A stretch of 64,000 nucleotides of DNA from Nitrospirales bacterium. GTDB taxonomy: Bacteria; Nitrospirota; Nitrospiria; Nitrospirales; UBA8639. The DNA lies in contig JAJDBP010000031.1 in assembly GCA_029261295.1 (NCBI GenBank), forward strand, positions 124,001 through 188,000, given 5' to 3'. Positions 8,739-17,185 of the stretch are shown one piece after another. The first letter of the stretch is position 1. Each line of letters starts with the position of its first letter. The notes beneath the pieces are model-generated. The model saw only the letters and a program-made list of their open reading frames with translations. It made no database searches and was not told the origin of the DNA. The position numbers and the translations under genes were made by a program.

Positions 8739-9850
8739 CGTGCTTTAGTATGATAGGATACAATTGAAGCAGTGGTAGAGGGATCCCAATGAATAATCTT
8801 CAATCGTTGTGCAAGAACTGGCGGCCACCGATCTGGGCCATACGGCGTAAGGATTGTCAGTAGACAATCGCGACGCGAGACAAAACGCGCGAATTCCAAC
8901 CATTCCTCAGGAGTTGAGGGTAAGCCCCCTCGATCATCACCAATACCCAAATCAGTAATGACAAGAACGCGAGTTCGCTCTAGGGGTGACCATGCGTCTG
9001 GGTAGGGTTGCCAATGGCGGCGCAAACCGTTTCCTGTTCCTCGCATTGGACTGTTGGCGAAGTGCAAGACGCGGATTGAATCGGAGCCGAAAATACTCTT
9101 GATCAAGGATGCCGCTACCAAGGTGTCTTGAACATATGGCAGCATAGAATTGCTACGGTCTATCAAGATTTGCCCCCCTCGAGCTATGCTAGCAACAGAA
9201 AAGCGAGGCACGCGATGTAATGCCTTCTTTTGGGCCACTCTTAAGGCAAGTTCCCTCACATCCATCTCGCCTTCAGGAACCTGCATAGCCATCAGTTGCA
9301 CATAAATGCTTCGATGGAGATTTGATTTGAAGAGAGGCACCAAATCAGGTGGGGATACCAAATTTTGATGACTCAGCAAGGGATTTTCTCGGCCAGGTGG
9401 CTGGAATGGCGATTGCTGAACCTGATGCGGTCCTTCAATCAAAATCGCCGATAGCAGAAGTGGGTTTAGTTCAGTTGGAGCACCTTCTTTAGTCGTAGTA
9501 GCCAACCAGTTTTCATCCTTGTATCTGGCGCTTTCCTGTAATTCATTATTCGCTCGATTTGGCGAGGGTTGTTCCCATTCTACCTTGTTGGAGTCGTGAT
9601 TTTCAGTTGTTGGGATGGATTCGCTTTGGCCAAAGCCTGAGACATCTCTTCTGGACTTCAGCGGTTCGTGACTATGAAGGTTTTTCCTCTTTCCCAGGTG
9701 CTCGGTTGGATCTGGTTCTGTGAGATTAGAAATTTCATAGCCCAAGCTTTTGAGCATCGATTGCTTGGTTCTGGCATCTTGGGGATTAAGCCGTTTCCAC
9801 GCCTCGATAACATCTCTGAGGGCGTTATTACCTAGGGGCTTTTCGTCCAT
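8735..9850 (-). CDS. von Willebrand factor A (vWA) domain protein partnering MoxR ATPase
   Basis: 371 residues in two parts. Residues 1-200 are polar, low-complexity and probably flexible. Residues ~220-371 form a vWA domain with an intact metal-ion-dependent adhesion site: DRSNS at about 231-235, followed by FGSDSIRVLHFAN and the second strand VLVITDLGIGDD near 298. vWA proteins paired with MoxR ATPases act as substrate adaptors or metal-dependent scaffolds. Its start overlaps the end of the AAA+ gene by 23 bases and its end overlaps the next gene by four, a very compact arrangement indicating stoichiometric expression. No membrane segments, so it acts in the cytoplasm. Confidence 0.82.
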   Translation of the reverse strand: MDEKPLGNNALRDVIEAWKRLNPQDARTKQSMLKSLGYEISNLTEPDPTEHLGKRKNLHSHEPLKSRRDVSGFGQSESIPTTENHDSNKVEWEQPSPNRANNELQESARYKDENWLATTTKEGAPTELNPLLLSAILIEGPHQVQQSPFQPPGRENPLLSHQNLVSPPDLVPLFKSNLHRSIYVQLMAMQVPEGEMDVRELALRVAQKKALHRVPRFSVASIARGGQILIDRSNSMLPYVQDTLVAASLIKSIFGSDSIRVLHFANSPMRGTGNGLRRHWQPYPDAWSPLERTRVLVITDLGIGDDRGGLPSTPEEWLEFARFVSRRDCLLTILTPYGPDRWPPVLAQRLKIIHWDPSTTASIVSYHTKAR

Positions 9851-10745
9851 GTTTCCAGACGGTAGTTTGTTTGATTAATTCAAAAATCTCTTTGCGAGTC
9901 TTCGAGTCCATTTTCCAACAAGCCCGGATGGTATCTATGAACTCAGCTGGGCTGATCCCATCATTTGATTGGGAATCATCCCATGTCATTTTGTCCGGAA
10001 ATAGAAGTAAGTTAACACGTTGGATCAATTCATCGACGGTCGTGGGAAAGTGAGCTTTCGCGATCTCTACTAGGCGAAACGGACTGGGCAGAGCTAGCTT
10101 CACCTCGACGCAACGTCGGAGAAATGCCTTGGGCAACTCACGTTCTTCGTTTGTTGTAATGAAGACAAGCGGCGGATTATCAGAACCGTCTACGTCGGTA
10201 AAGGTTTCTTCCACCTGAAACACTAACGAGCCCAGGGGGACTAAAAGGTTATTAGGTACATCCGGGTCGGCTTTGTCTATTTCATCAATCAACACCACGG
10301 CTTGCTTTGATTCGGGACCTTTCCAGGGGTCCACGCCCCAATCCGAAGCCTGTTTATTATTCAGAGCCCACCAAAACACACCAGGTTTAATGTACGGTTG
10401 GTAGTTTCCGGAAAGTTGTTTAGCCTCTGCGTCTTGTAGCCGCTTTATATGGTCAACTTCCCAAAGTAAGTCATTTGCCTGGGTGCGAGATGTAATAACT
10501 CGTTCATAGTAGCGCCAACCCAAAATATCTCGGACGTTTCTCGCCAATGTTGATTTGCCAGTTCCTGAAGATCCTCGAACCAAGAGAGGGCGTCCGGTTG
10601 CTAGGGCGACGTTAATGGCAAGGATAATTTCTTCTGTATAGACATAGGGTGCTGAAGATCGTCTGTCTGCTAGGCCTTCATGTGTTTTTGGTCGTTTCAA
10701 TGGCAAGCGATCAGGATCGAATTCTCGATTGTATTCTAATCTCAT
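9828..10745 (-). CDS. MoxR-type AAA+ ATPase
   Basis: A 305-residue single AAA+ module. Walker A GSSGTGKST is at about 58-66, Walker B VVLIDEIDKAD near 150, and sensor-1/arginine-finger region LVFITTNEERELPKAFLRRC follows, typical of the MoxR branch. MoxR ATPases form rings that remodel protein complexes together with vWA partners, here encoded directly downstream with a 23-base overlap. The gene begins one base after the TIR gene stop codon. In accessory conflict operons such ATPases are thought to act as NTP-dependent switches for effectors; that role here is inferred from neighbours. Confidence 0.88.
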   Translation of the reverse strand: MRLEYNREFDPDRLPLKRPKTHEGLADRRSSAPYVYTEEIILAINVALATGRPLLVRGSSGTGKSTLARNVRDILGWRYYERVITSRTQANDLLWEVDHIKRLQDAEAKQLSGNYQPYIKPGVFWWALNNKQASDWGVDPWKGPESKQAVVLIDEIDKADPDVPNNLLVPLGSLVFQVEETFTDVDGSDNPPLVFITTNEERELPKAFLRRCVEVKLALPSPFRLVEIAKAHFPTTVDELIQRVNLLLFPDKMTWDDSQSNDGISPAEFIDTIRACWKMDSKTRKEIFELIKQTTVWKHGRKAPR

Positions 10746-10746
10746 C

Positions 10747-12027
10747 TCATTGGACTCCCTTTAATAACTGCACTTTAATACCATCCATACTCAGAAATTC
10801 ATCCTCAACAACCTGTTCCAATGGTGGATTCAACCATGTCACTGGAGAAGTTGGGACTACCTCTAGTGGTGCAGAATTAAACTTCTTCATCTTTACAAAG
10901 ACCACTTCTTTGAAATTCTCTTCCTTACTCAACTTGCCAATGTGAGTGTCCGGGATACCTTCTCCTGGAATCACCACGAAAATATAGTCCCGAACTAGAC
11001 TTCTATCTCCGAGGCTATCCCTAATTTGTGCTGTATCCTCCACCTCTAACTCCAACTTGAGTATCTTTTCAACTTCCTTCTTAAGGGTTGAGTAGTCGAA
11101 GTCGTGGCCGTATATTGAATTTAGTCCAATAACTCTCCATGAATCGATAAAGGGCAAATGAGATGCACATTTTACGTAAATCTCGACTATTTTTTGTTCT
11201 TCGGTTTGGATTCCCAGAGGGGAGCAAGTGGAGGGAAGCTCCCTGATCAATTTTCTTGCTTTGTGATCTACCCAGGAAGAGGATAAAAGATCCATCAAAT
11301 ACTTCAAATTATTCGCTATGGGTTCAGGGAGGAACTTGCGCATGCTTCGGAGTGATTCAGCGGATCCTTTGAAACCAGCTGCAGTCATTTTGAGAGCTAA
11401 CTTCAAGGGCAAATCACCACCTGGGAACCATTTTTCTAAATTATGCCTTTCAATTTCGGTGCCTCTGGTTGTTCCCTGTGCTACTATTGCTCTATACCCA
11501 CCTTTTAGACCTACTTCACCTATATTTTTTAGTAATCCGTAAAGTTCTTCAAACCGTGGTTCTTCCAAAAATCTAGCGTTTTCCGCCGTTTCTCGAAGCT
11601 TTGAAACCACACCGTTCATAATATTATTCGGATTAGCATTGCCATTTATTGCAAATCCTTGTATTTCCTGAATGAAACTCGGCGATAACCTGCTCTCCTG
11701 AATTTGAGGGTAATCAACTCCATCAATAAAGACGGGAATTAATGTGAAGCCATCATTTTGGTCTGTATGGCGATATGCCAGGACACTCGTCTCATAGGCA
11801 ACATAGTCAGATTTTAGGGCATCCCTACATATTAGCACTACGGCTGCGTCGCACGAGCCTAACCAAACATTGATTGTAGATCGCCAACTAGCACCGGCAA
11901 CTAGGTCTTCTTTATCAAGAATTGGGACGATATTCTCTTCCTTTGCAAGCGTATCATAAAGTGTGGCTAGGATTGTTCTTGTACAATCCTTCTTGGCACT
12001 GTGACTAATAAAAATCTTCAGCTGCAT
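10747..12027 (-). CDS. TIR-domain protein, probable NAD-targeting effector
   Basis: 426 residues. The N-terminal ~130 residues are a TIR domain: KIFISHSAKKDCTRTI opens the fold, LDKEDLVAGASWRSTIN matches the BB-loop region, and SDYVAYETSVLAY carries a Glu at about 79 in the position of the catalytic Glu of NAD-cleaving TIRs. Residues 140-426 have no family I recognise; they look alpha/beta with a C-terminal segment (RDYIFVVIPGEGIPDTHIG) that may sense a ligand or bind partners. The stretch looks more AT-rich than its surroundings by eye, consistent with acquired DNA. It appears to be the first long gene of the operon. NADase activity is inferred, not shown. Confidence 0.83.
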   Translation of the reverse strand: MQLKIFISHSAKKDCTRTILATLYDTLAKEENIVPILDKEDLVAGASWRSTINVWLGSCDAAVVLICRDALKSDYVAYETSVLAYRHTDQNDGFTLIPVFIDGVDYPQIQESRLSPSFIQEIQGFAINGNANPNNIMNGVVSKLRETAENARFLEEPRFEELYGLLKNIGEVGLKGGYRAIVAQGTTRGTEIERHNLEKWFPGGDLPLKLALKMTAAGFKGSAESLRSMRKFLPEPIANNLKYLMDLLSSSWVDHKARKLIRELPSTCSPLGIQTEEQKIVEIYVKCASHLPFIDSWRVIGLNSIYGHDFDYSTLKKEVEKILKLELEVEDTAQIRDSLGDRSLVRDYIFVVIPGEGIPDTHIGKLSKEENFKEVVFVKMKKFNSAPLEVVPTSPVTWLNPPLEQVVEDEFLSMDGIKVQLLKGVQ

Positions 12028-12028
12028 C

Positions 12029-12229
12029 TTAATCTACAATCAACAGAAAACTTACATGTGTATTAATAGAAGAAATTCGTTGAAATGCCGGTAGCGTATC
12101 TTTGCATTGGTAATCTCTTTGATAATTGCCTAAATCCAGACCTCCTCGTTTGCATGATAGGTTCCGTCCTTTCCCTTTAAATGAGCCATCTTGGGTAACC
12201 TGTGATAATGGAGGCCAAAAAGTTTCCAC
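12029..12229 (-). CDS. small ORF of uncertain reality at head of TIR operon
   Basis: 66 codons opening with GTG immediately after an in-frame stop and ending one base before the TIR gene ATG, so the two could be translationally coupled. The product begins METFWPPLSQVTQDGSFKGK and is basic in its middle with no known motif. It may be a true small component, or the remnant of a longer gene whose front part has decayed. No convincing ribosome binding site is seen. Confidence 0.3.
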   Translation of the reverse strand: METFWPPLSQVTQDGSFKGKGRNLSCKRGGLDLGNYQRDYQCKDTLPAFQRISSINTHVSFLLIVD

Positions 12230-12821
12230 TCATCGTTGATGACGGGACTTCCGGGATTCCCGGGATCGGTTGAAGACCTGTAGTGCATGGGAAGGTTGTT
12301 ATTGTTGAGTATGTATATTATATGAACGAAAGGCTGTAAGTGGGTAACATGAAAAGAGGTTCATGGTCAGTTTGTTCCTCTCAGGTGTGTTTGTGTTTCC
12401 ATTCATAGAGACAATATGAAATTTAATATACCGTGGCAACAAATTTTAATAAGTATTTACTTTAAACTCCACAATAAGTTGCAATATTAAGTATATTTCA
12501 ACCTAATTCTTCTTCCTAAGTAATATGCAACCTTTCAACGGATTCTGTCAGAAAGAAATTCTCCAACTGGTGTGTGCGGTATTCAAGCGAGGGCATTCTA
12601 GAGGAGTATCTTTCAAGATTTCGATCGCATATCTCTTGTTCTGTCTAAAGGGAATGGAAAAAAAGTATGGGGATCTCTGAAGAAATTTGAGGGTGTGGCA
12701 TCATGAGATGGATGATTCCACAGTAATATGCTGTTTTGAGTTGAAGACTCTTATGACAAGCTTTTTCAACAATCTCAGTAGGTGTGGATTGAATCTGAAA
12801 CGTGGGTTTTACGAAAAAAAC
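12230..12821. other. 590-base gap upstream of the TIR operon, no supported gene
   Basis: The stretch between the conflict operon and the Crp/Fnr gene has no frame that looks protein-like. The part around 12410-12540 is notably AT-rich and would suit promoters for the minus-strand operon. I saw no tRNA, integrase remnant or terminal repeat that would mark an insertion boundary. A short plus-strand frame entering the Crp/Fnr gene is not credible. Confidence 0.5.
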
Positions 12822-13517
12822 CTAAAGCTTTGCATTGATGGTCAGGTGTTGGATGCCCGAGAGGTCTTGAATGACTAACTGCCTTCCAGAGCCCGCAAGG
12901 AGTTGCTCTTTTTTGAAACGGCCAAGGATTCGGCTGGTGGTTTCTTTGGTGAGTCCTGCCATATCGGCTAAATCTTGATGAGTCAGCCGCACGGAAATGC
13001 GTATGCCGTTTGTTTCTTGAATGCCAGAACGTTCCGTGAGGTTAACCAGAAGGGCCGCGACTCGTTGTTCGGCGCGGTCCAGAGCAAACCCTTTCGCATT
13101 GTCTTGTGATTCCCTGAGCCGGTGGCTTAAATAATTAATGATGCTGACTGCCGCTTCAGGATTACGTTGAATGACATCAAGCATGGCCTTGCGGTGAATT
13201 TTAATGACGGTCCCTTCTCCCATGGATTGGGCGCAGCCAGGATGAGCGTCTCCGGAAAACGCTGAAGCTTCACAACAAAACAGGTCACCTGGCATGAGCA
13301 CCTTGAGAGTGACTTCACGTCCTTCTGGATTAGATTTCACGCATTTCACATTGCCCTGTTGGACAATATGAAACCAGTCGGCTGGGTCGCCTTCGCGAAA
13401 GATGAACTGACCTTTTTTTATGGGAACTTCTACGGCATGCTTGGCTAATGCCCGTCTATCCGCTTCGGAAAGGCAGGCAAACAGCGGCAGGGAATCAATG
13501 CTGGATTGTGAAGCCAT
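12822..13517 (-). CDS. Crp/Fnr-family transcriptional regulator
   Basis: 231 residues. An N-terminal cyclic-nucleotide-binding-type beta-barrel (FIFREGDPADWFHIVQQGNV, then VTLKVLMPGDLF) is followed by a dimerisation helix and a C-terminal winged helix. The recognition helix region LADMAGLTKETTSRILGRFK keeps the E--SR pattern of Fnr-type proteins, so it probably reads TTGAT/ATCAA-like half-sites. The N-terminal Cys cluster of oxygen-sensing Fnr is absent, so the signal is unknown. It ends up on the same strand as, and upstream of, the conflict operon and nirK, and precedes nothing it clearly shares an operon with; transketolase starts upstream and ends 12 bases before it. Regulation of nirK is an inference. 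Confidence 0.87.
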   Translation of the reverse strand: MASQSSIDSLPLFACLSEADRRALAKHAVEVPIKKGQFIFREGDPADWFHIVQQGNVKCVKSNPEGREVTLKVLMPGDLFCCEASAFSGDAHPGCAQSMGEGTVIKIHRKAMLDVIQRNPEAAVSIINYLSHRLRESQDNAKGFALDRAEQRVAALLVNLTERSGIQETNGIRISVRLTHQDLADMAGLTKETTSRILGRFKKEQLLAGSGRQLVIQDLSGIQHLTINAKL

Positions 13518-13529
13518 TGAATAACATTA

Positions 13530-15386
13530 TTAAACCAGTTGTTTAACTTTTTCAATGATCGCACGTGCACTCAGGCCATAGTGATCGAGAAGTTGGGCTG
13601 GTTTCCCGCTATGCGCAATTTCTGTAATTCCCATTTTATGGAGCCGAACACCCTCCGTGGACAAGGCACTCAGAACCGCATCCCCAAGCCCTCCATGAAT
13701 GTAATGATCTTCAACGGTCAAGATCAGGTTATTCGTGGCCTGTGCTGCTTGTTTCAGTGTTGCGGCATCAATGGGGACAATGCTGTACAGATCAATAATC
13801 CGAACCGAGATTCCCACTTTTTGTAATTCCTCGTGTGCTTTCAAGGCCTCAAAGAGGGTGACACCTGCAGACACAATCGTGAGTTGATCCTTCTCACTTT
13901 TTCGGAGAACTTTGGAGCCGCCCAATGTGAAGGTCTCGTTTGTGTCATAGAGGATTGGGGTTTTGGGTCGCCCCGTTCGCATGTAGACCATGCCCTTGTG
14001 ATTGGCCATGGTTTCCACGAGCCGATAGGCACACATGCCATCTGAAGGATACAAGACGGCGACCCCGGGCTGGGCGGCCATCATGGCCAAATCTTCTAGC
14101 CCCATTTGCGAGGGCCCATCTTCCCCAATGCTGACGCCGACATGCGAACCCATGAGTTTAATGTTGGATTGGCTAATTGCTGCCATACGGATGAAATCAT
14201 AGGCGCGAGTGAAAAATGCGGCAAAGGTCGCGGCAAATGGAATCTTGCCACAGGCCGCAAGTCCGGCGGCAGCCCCAACCATATTTTGTTCAGCAATGAA
14301 ATTTTCAAAGAACCGTTCAGGAAATTTCTTGCCGAATTTATCTGTATACGTAGAATTTTTTACGTCTGCGTCCAATCCAACGACTAACGGATTGACTCCC
14401 CCGAGTTCAGCCAATGCGACTCCAAAGGCTTCCCGAGTTGCCACCGAATCGGTCGGTCCATAAGGTGGGGCAGGAAGCGGTTTGGCTGAACCGTTTGTCC
14501 GTTGTACTGCTGTTGGTGAGGCAATAGGAAGTGAAGAAGCTGGAGAGGAAATTGATTGATTCAATAAAGCAATGACTTCTTCAGCTTGCTCTGCATTCAA
14601 CGGTTTTCCATGCCAGGTTGGATGATCTTCGGCGAAGGGAATACCTTTGCCTTTAAAGGTTTTAGCCAGAATCATGGTTGGTTGTGTTGTTGTCTGGCTG
14701 GCTTTAGCAAAGGCCTCAAGCAATTCAGCATGGTTATGGCCATCGACACAAATCGTATGCCAACCAAAGCCTTCCCAGCGGGCTTTGTAGGCATCAAGAT
14801 TATGTTCCAACATGGTGGGGTCTGATTGTCCTAGGCGATTGATGTCTATAATGGCGCAGAGGTTATCGAGCTTGGCTTGGCGTGCCACATCGGCAGCTTC
14901 CCAAACCGAACCTTCCACCGATTCTCCATCGCCCAACACCACATAGGTTCGGGCGGAGGACTTATCCAAATATTTATTATTGAGCGCGATCCCAATCCCG
15001 ACCGAAAGGCCCTGGCCAAGAGAACCAGTGGCCATATCGACAAATGAAAGGCGAGGGGTTGGATGTCCTTCTAAGTCTGACTCTAGGGTACGAAGTTCAA
15101 GTAATTCTTTAGGATCAAAGAGCCCGGCTTCTGCCCATGCGGCATAGAGAAGGGGAGCCGCATGTCCTTTCGATAGGACAAATCGATCGTTATCAGGATT
15201 TCGAGGATCCTTGGGGTCATACCGCATCACTGAAAAGAAGAGCGTTGCGACAATATCTGCCGCCGAGCAGCAACTGGTTGGATGGCCGTTTCCGGCTTGG
15301 GTGGTCGCGCGAATACTATGAATTCGAAGTTGATCGGCTTTTTGACGAAGCTGTTCTGGTAATTGGGCGGCACCAATAGTGGTCAC
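13530..15386 (-). CDS. tkt: transketolase
   Basis: 618 residues, thiamine-diphosphate enzyme moving two-carbon units in the pentose phosphate or Calvin pathways. The N-terminal half has AGNGHPTSC and the TPP-binding GDGESVEGSVWEAA followed by NLCAIIDINRLGQSD; the middle pyrimidine domain has FIAEQNMVGAAAGLA with the catalytic Glu; the C-terminal domain ends around TVEDHYIHGGLGDAV. It is shorter than the usual ~660-residue bacterial enzyme and similar in length to the animal-type form. Start is the GTG at 15386, with AAGGAG six bases before. The Crp/Fnr gene follows 12 bases downstream, so they may be cotranscribed. Confidence 0.93.
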   Translation of the reverse strand: MTTIGAAQLPEQLRQKADQLRIHSIRATTQAGNGHPTSCCSAADIVATLFFSVMRYDPKDPRNPDNDRFVLSKGHAAPLLYAAWAEAGLFDPKELLELRTLESDLEGHPTPRLSFVDMATGSLGQGLSVGIGIALNNKYLDKSSARTYVVLGDGESVEGSVWEAADVARQAKLDNLCAIIDINRLGQSDPTMLEHNLDAYKARWEGFGWHTICVDGHNHAELLEAFAKASQTTTQPTMILAKTFKGKGIPFAEDHPTWHGKPLNAEQAEEVIALLNQSISSPASSLPIASPTAVQRTNGSAKPLPAPPYGPTDSVATREAFGVALAELGGVNPLVVGLDADVKNSTYTDKFGKKFPERFFENFIAEQNMVGAAAGLAACGKIPFAATFAAFFTRAYDFIRMAAISQSNIKLMGSHVGVSIGEDGPSQMGLEDLAMMAAQPGVAVLYPSDGMCAYRLVETMANHKGMVYMRTGRPKTPILYDTNETFTLGGSKVLRKSEKDQLTIVSAGVTLFEALKAHEELQKVGISVRIIDLYSIVPIDAATLKQAAQATNNLILTVEDHYIHGGLGDAVLSALSTEGVRLHKMGITEIAHSGKPAQLLDHYGLSARAIIEKVKQLV

Positions 15387-15570
15387 AAACGACTCCTTTT
15401 TTTCTGAGATTGGGGTAGCAATTGAGGTTGGATGAAAAGGTAACAGACCCCTCTATCCCAGTCAATTTTGAAAGATTTCTTGTGAGGTAATTAAGTGACG
15501 ATTAGAGTATTATACAAGTTGACCTAGAGTAATTTTCCTACAATGAGGCCATGTGAAGAGGAGGGTTCTG

Positions 15571-15771
15571 ATGAACTTGATGACACGGATTGATTATGGA
15601 ATGAGGCGTTTAGGAATGGCTGTGGTTCTACTCCTAGGAATGATTTTGATGGGCTGCTCTTCAGCACCCGAGCCTCAACCCGAACCTTCCAAAAAGGAAG
15701 TTCAGCAAGATTCCGACCGATTTTTTGAAAAAATGAAAAAAGAAGAGACTCAGTCTCCCTATCCGGAATGA
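15571..15771 (+). CDS. small putative lipoprotein, 66 residues
   Basis: Starts MNLMTRIDYGMRRLG at an ATG preceded by GAGGAGGG, which decides this start over an in-frame GTG at 15553. A hydrophobic segment ends in the lipobox LMGC, and the mature part is short, proline/glutamate rich and then charged (FFEKMKKEE). It is probably anchored to a membrane by the lipidated Cys. No family recognised. It stands alone between divergently and convergently oriented minus-strand genes. Confidence 0.7.
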   Translation: MNLMTRIDYGMRRLGMAVVLLLGMILMGCSSAPEPQPEPSKKEVQQDSDRFFEKMKKEETQSPYPE

Positions 15772-15816
15772 GAGTCGTTTTTGGCCTTTCAGGAATTAAT
15801 AGGTTTATTGGCAGTT

Positions 15817-17184
15817 TCAATTCCCTTTCAGGCCTAGCTGTTTCTGTGTAGGAATTTGATCCAGAATCGTGGAGCGAACTTGATAGAGGCCTTTGTGTCC
15901 GGCCCCTTTTGCAAACACCAACCCCTTCTCACGTTTTCCCAAAACGAGCAGTCCGGTCTTTTGTCCTTGGCGACCTCGGCCTTGAATCGTGGCGGTGGGG
16001 GAAGCTAAGCCTGTTTGGTTGGGTGTGATTGACCCTGCAGGATGGGCAATCTCTGTGGGAAGATCCACGACGCGACTAATGAAGAGTTTTACCACTTCTT
16101 GGTCTAACGAAGTATTGGGATCGTACTCGCGTATCCATTCGTCATGTTGTTTGATAAGCACAAAGCGTAGCTGTGGTGTAGTGACTTCCAGCATGACTAG
16201 GTCGGTGCTCTCCATGCCGAATAATCGTTTATCTTGGAAGTAGAAGGCTCCTCGCGTGATGGGTTTCAGAATACTTGGGGAAACTTCATAGAGCGGGCCT
16301 TTACTAGAGGTGACGGCATAGGCTTTTTCTGGATCTTGAAATTGATACAGGCTGACATAATGAGTCTTTGGTCCTTCCAATAGTGTGACTCCAACATGCG
16401 TGCGCCCCGGTTGTCCTAGAATCTTTTGTTTTTCTTCTTCTGCATCGACAAACCCCGTGGCTCTAAGTCCGCTTAAATCCATAAGGAGCGTGCCTACCGT
16501 TATTTTGTCGGCTGGGGCTTTTAGTGGACTGGTGAACATCCAATTTGGGGTGAGGCTATGGACGCCCGCCGTTCTGGCCATGACCATTGTGGCGTCTTTA
16601 TTCTGAATGTGTACTTCTTGAACGCGTTCTCGATCAAAAAATAGAAGGTCTTTCAATCGAAAATCAGGCAAGGTTTTTTGCGCAAAGGTCATCACATCCA
16701 AGGTCGTGAGGACGACTTGGTTGTCCGCTTTGGTCTGGACGTAGAGCGACGGCGCAAAGGGTCCACGATCGCCTAAAGCGATGACTTGGGATGTCTCCGG
16801 TGTGTTCAGCGTGAGGGTGAGATATGGGGGATCTAACCCATATTTCTCCAATGTTGTCGGGCCATCTTCAATGATTCGTTTAATTTTTCCAATGGTGAGG
16901 GCCCGTAATATCCGTCGGACTTCCTGGTTATCGGCAGAAAATTGTATGGGCTTCGTAATGGTCCAACGAAATTTCTTGTCTCGCTTCAATTCGATGGTTT
17001 CCGTGGCTGTAGACCAGGTGATGGTGGTGATTGCTCGATCATCAAAAGGTATGAGTTGTCGTTCTTGTGTTTCTTGTTTTTTGAATTGACGAGTCTGGGG
17101 AATGTCGACGAATAGGATATAGCCACCTAATCCCAACACGATGAGGGCTAACACGATAGTGATGCGAGTTGGATTGTTCAACAT
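15817..17184 (-). CDS. DUF4340-type protein of a Gld-like ABC export operon
   Basis: 455 residues with one N-terminal membrane anchor (IVLALIVLGLGGYILFV) and a large periplasmic part built of repeated DUF4340-like units (e.g. ITTITWSTATETIELKR, FRLKDLLFFDRERVQEVHI). It begins one base after the stop of the GldG-like gene, closing a four-gene minus-strand operon with an ABC ATPase, an ABC-2 permease and GldG-like protein. Operons of this form are widespread outside gliding bacteria; the transported substrate is unknown. Family call rests on architecture and context. Confidence 0.8.
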   Translation of the reverse strand: MLNNPTRITIVLALIVLGLGGYILFVDIPQTRQFKKQETQERQLIPFDDRAITTITWSTATETIELKRDKKFRWTITKPIQFSADNQEVRRILRALTIGKIKRIIEDGPTTLEKYGLDPPYLTLTLNTPETSQVIALGDRGPFAPSLYVQTKADNQVVLTTLDVMTFAQKTLPDFRLKDLLFFDRERVQEVHIQNKDATMVMARTAGVHSLTPNWMFTSPLKAPADKITVGTLLMDLSGLRATGFVDAEEEKQKILGQPGRTHVGVTLLEGPKTHYVSLYQFQDPEKAYAVTSSKGPLYEVSPSILKPITRGAFYFQDKRLFGMESTDLVMLEVTTPQLRFVLIKQHDEWIREYDPNTSLDQEVVKLFISRVVDLPTEIAHPAGSITPNQTGLASPTATIQGRGRQGQKTGLLVLGKREKGLVFAKGAGHKGLYQVRSTILDQIPTQKQLGLKGN

Positions 17185-17185
17185 A

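Noticed and set aside
12687-12878. 63-codon plus-strand frame running into the Crp/Fnr gene
   Set aside because: It overlaps the end of a real gene on the other strand and has no coding pattern.
12822-13517. Calling the regulator a true oxygen-sensing Fnr
   Set aside because: The N-terminal Cys cluster for the iron-sulfur centre is missing; only the family can be stated.
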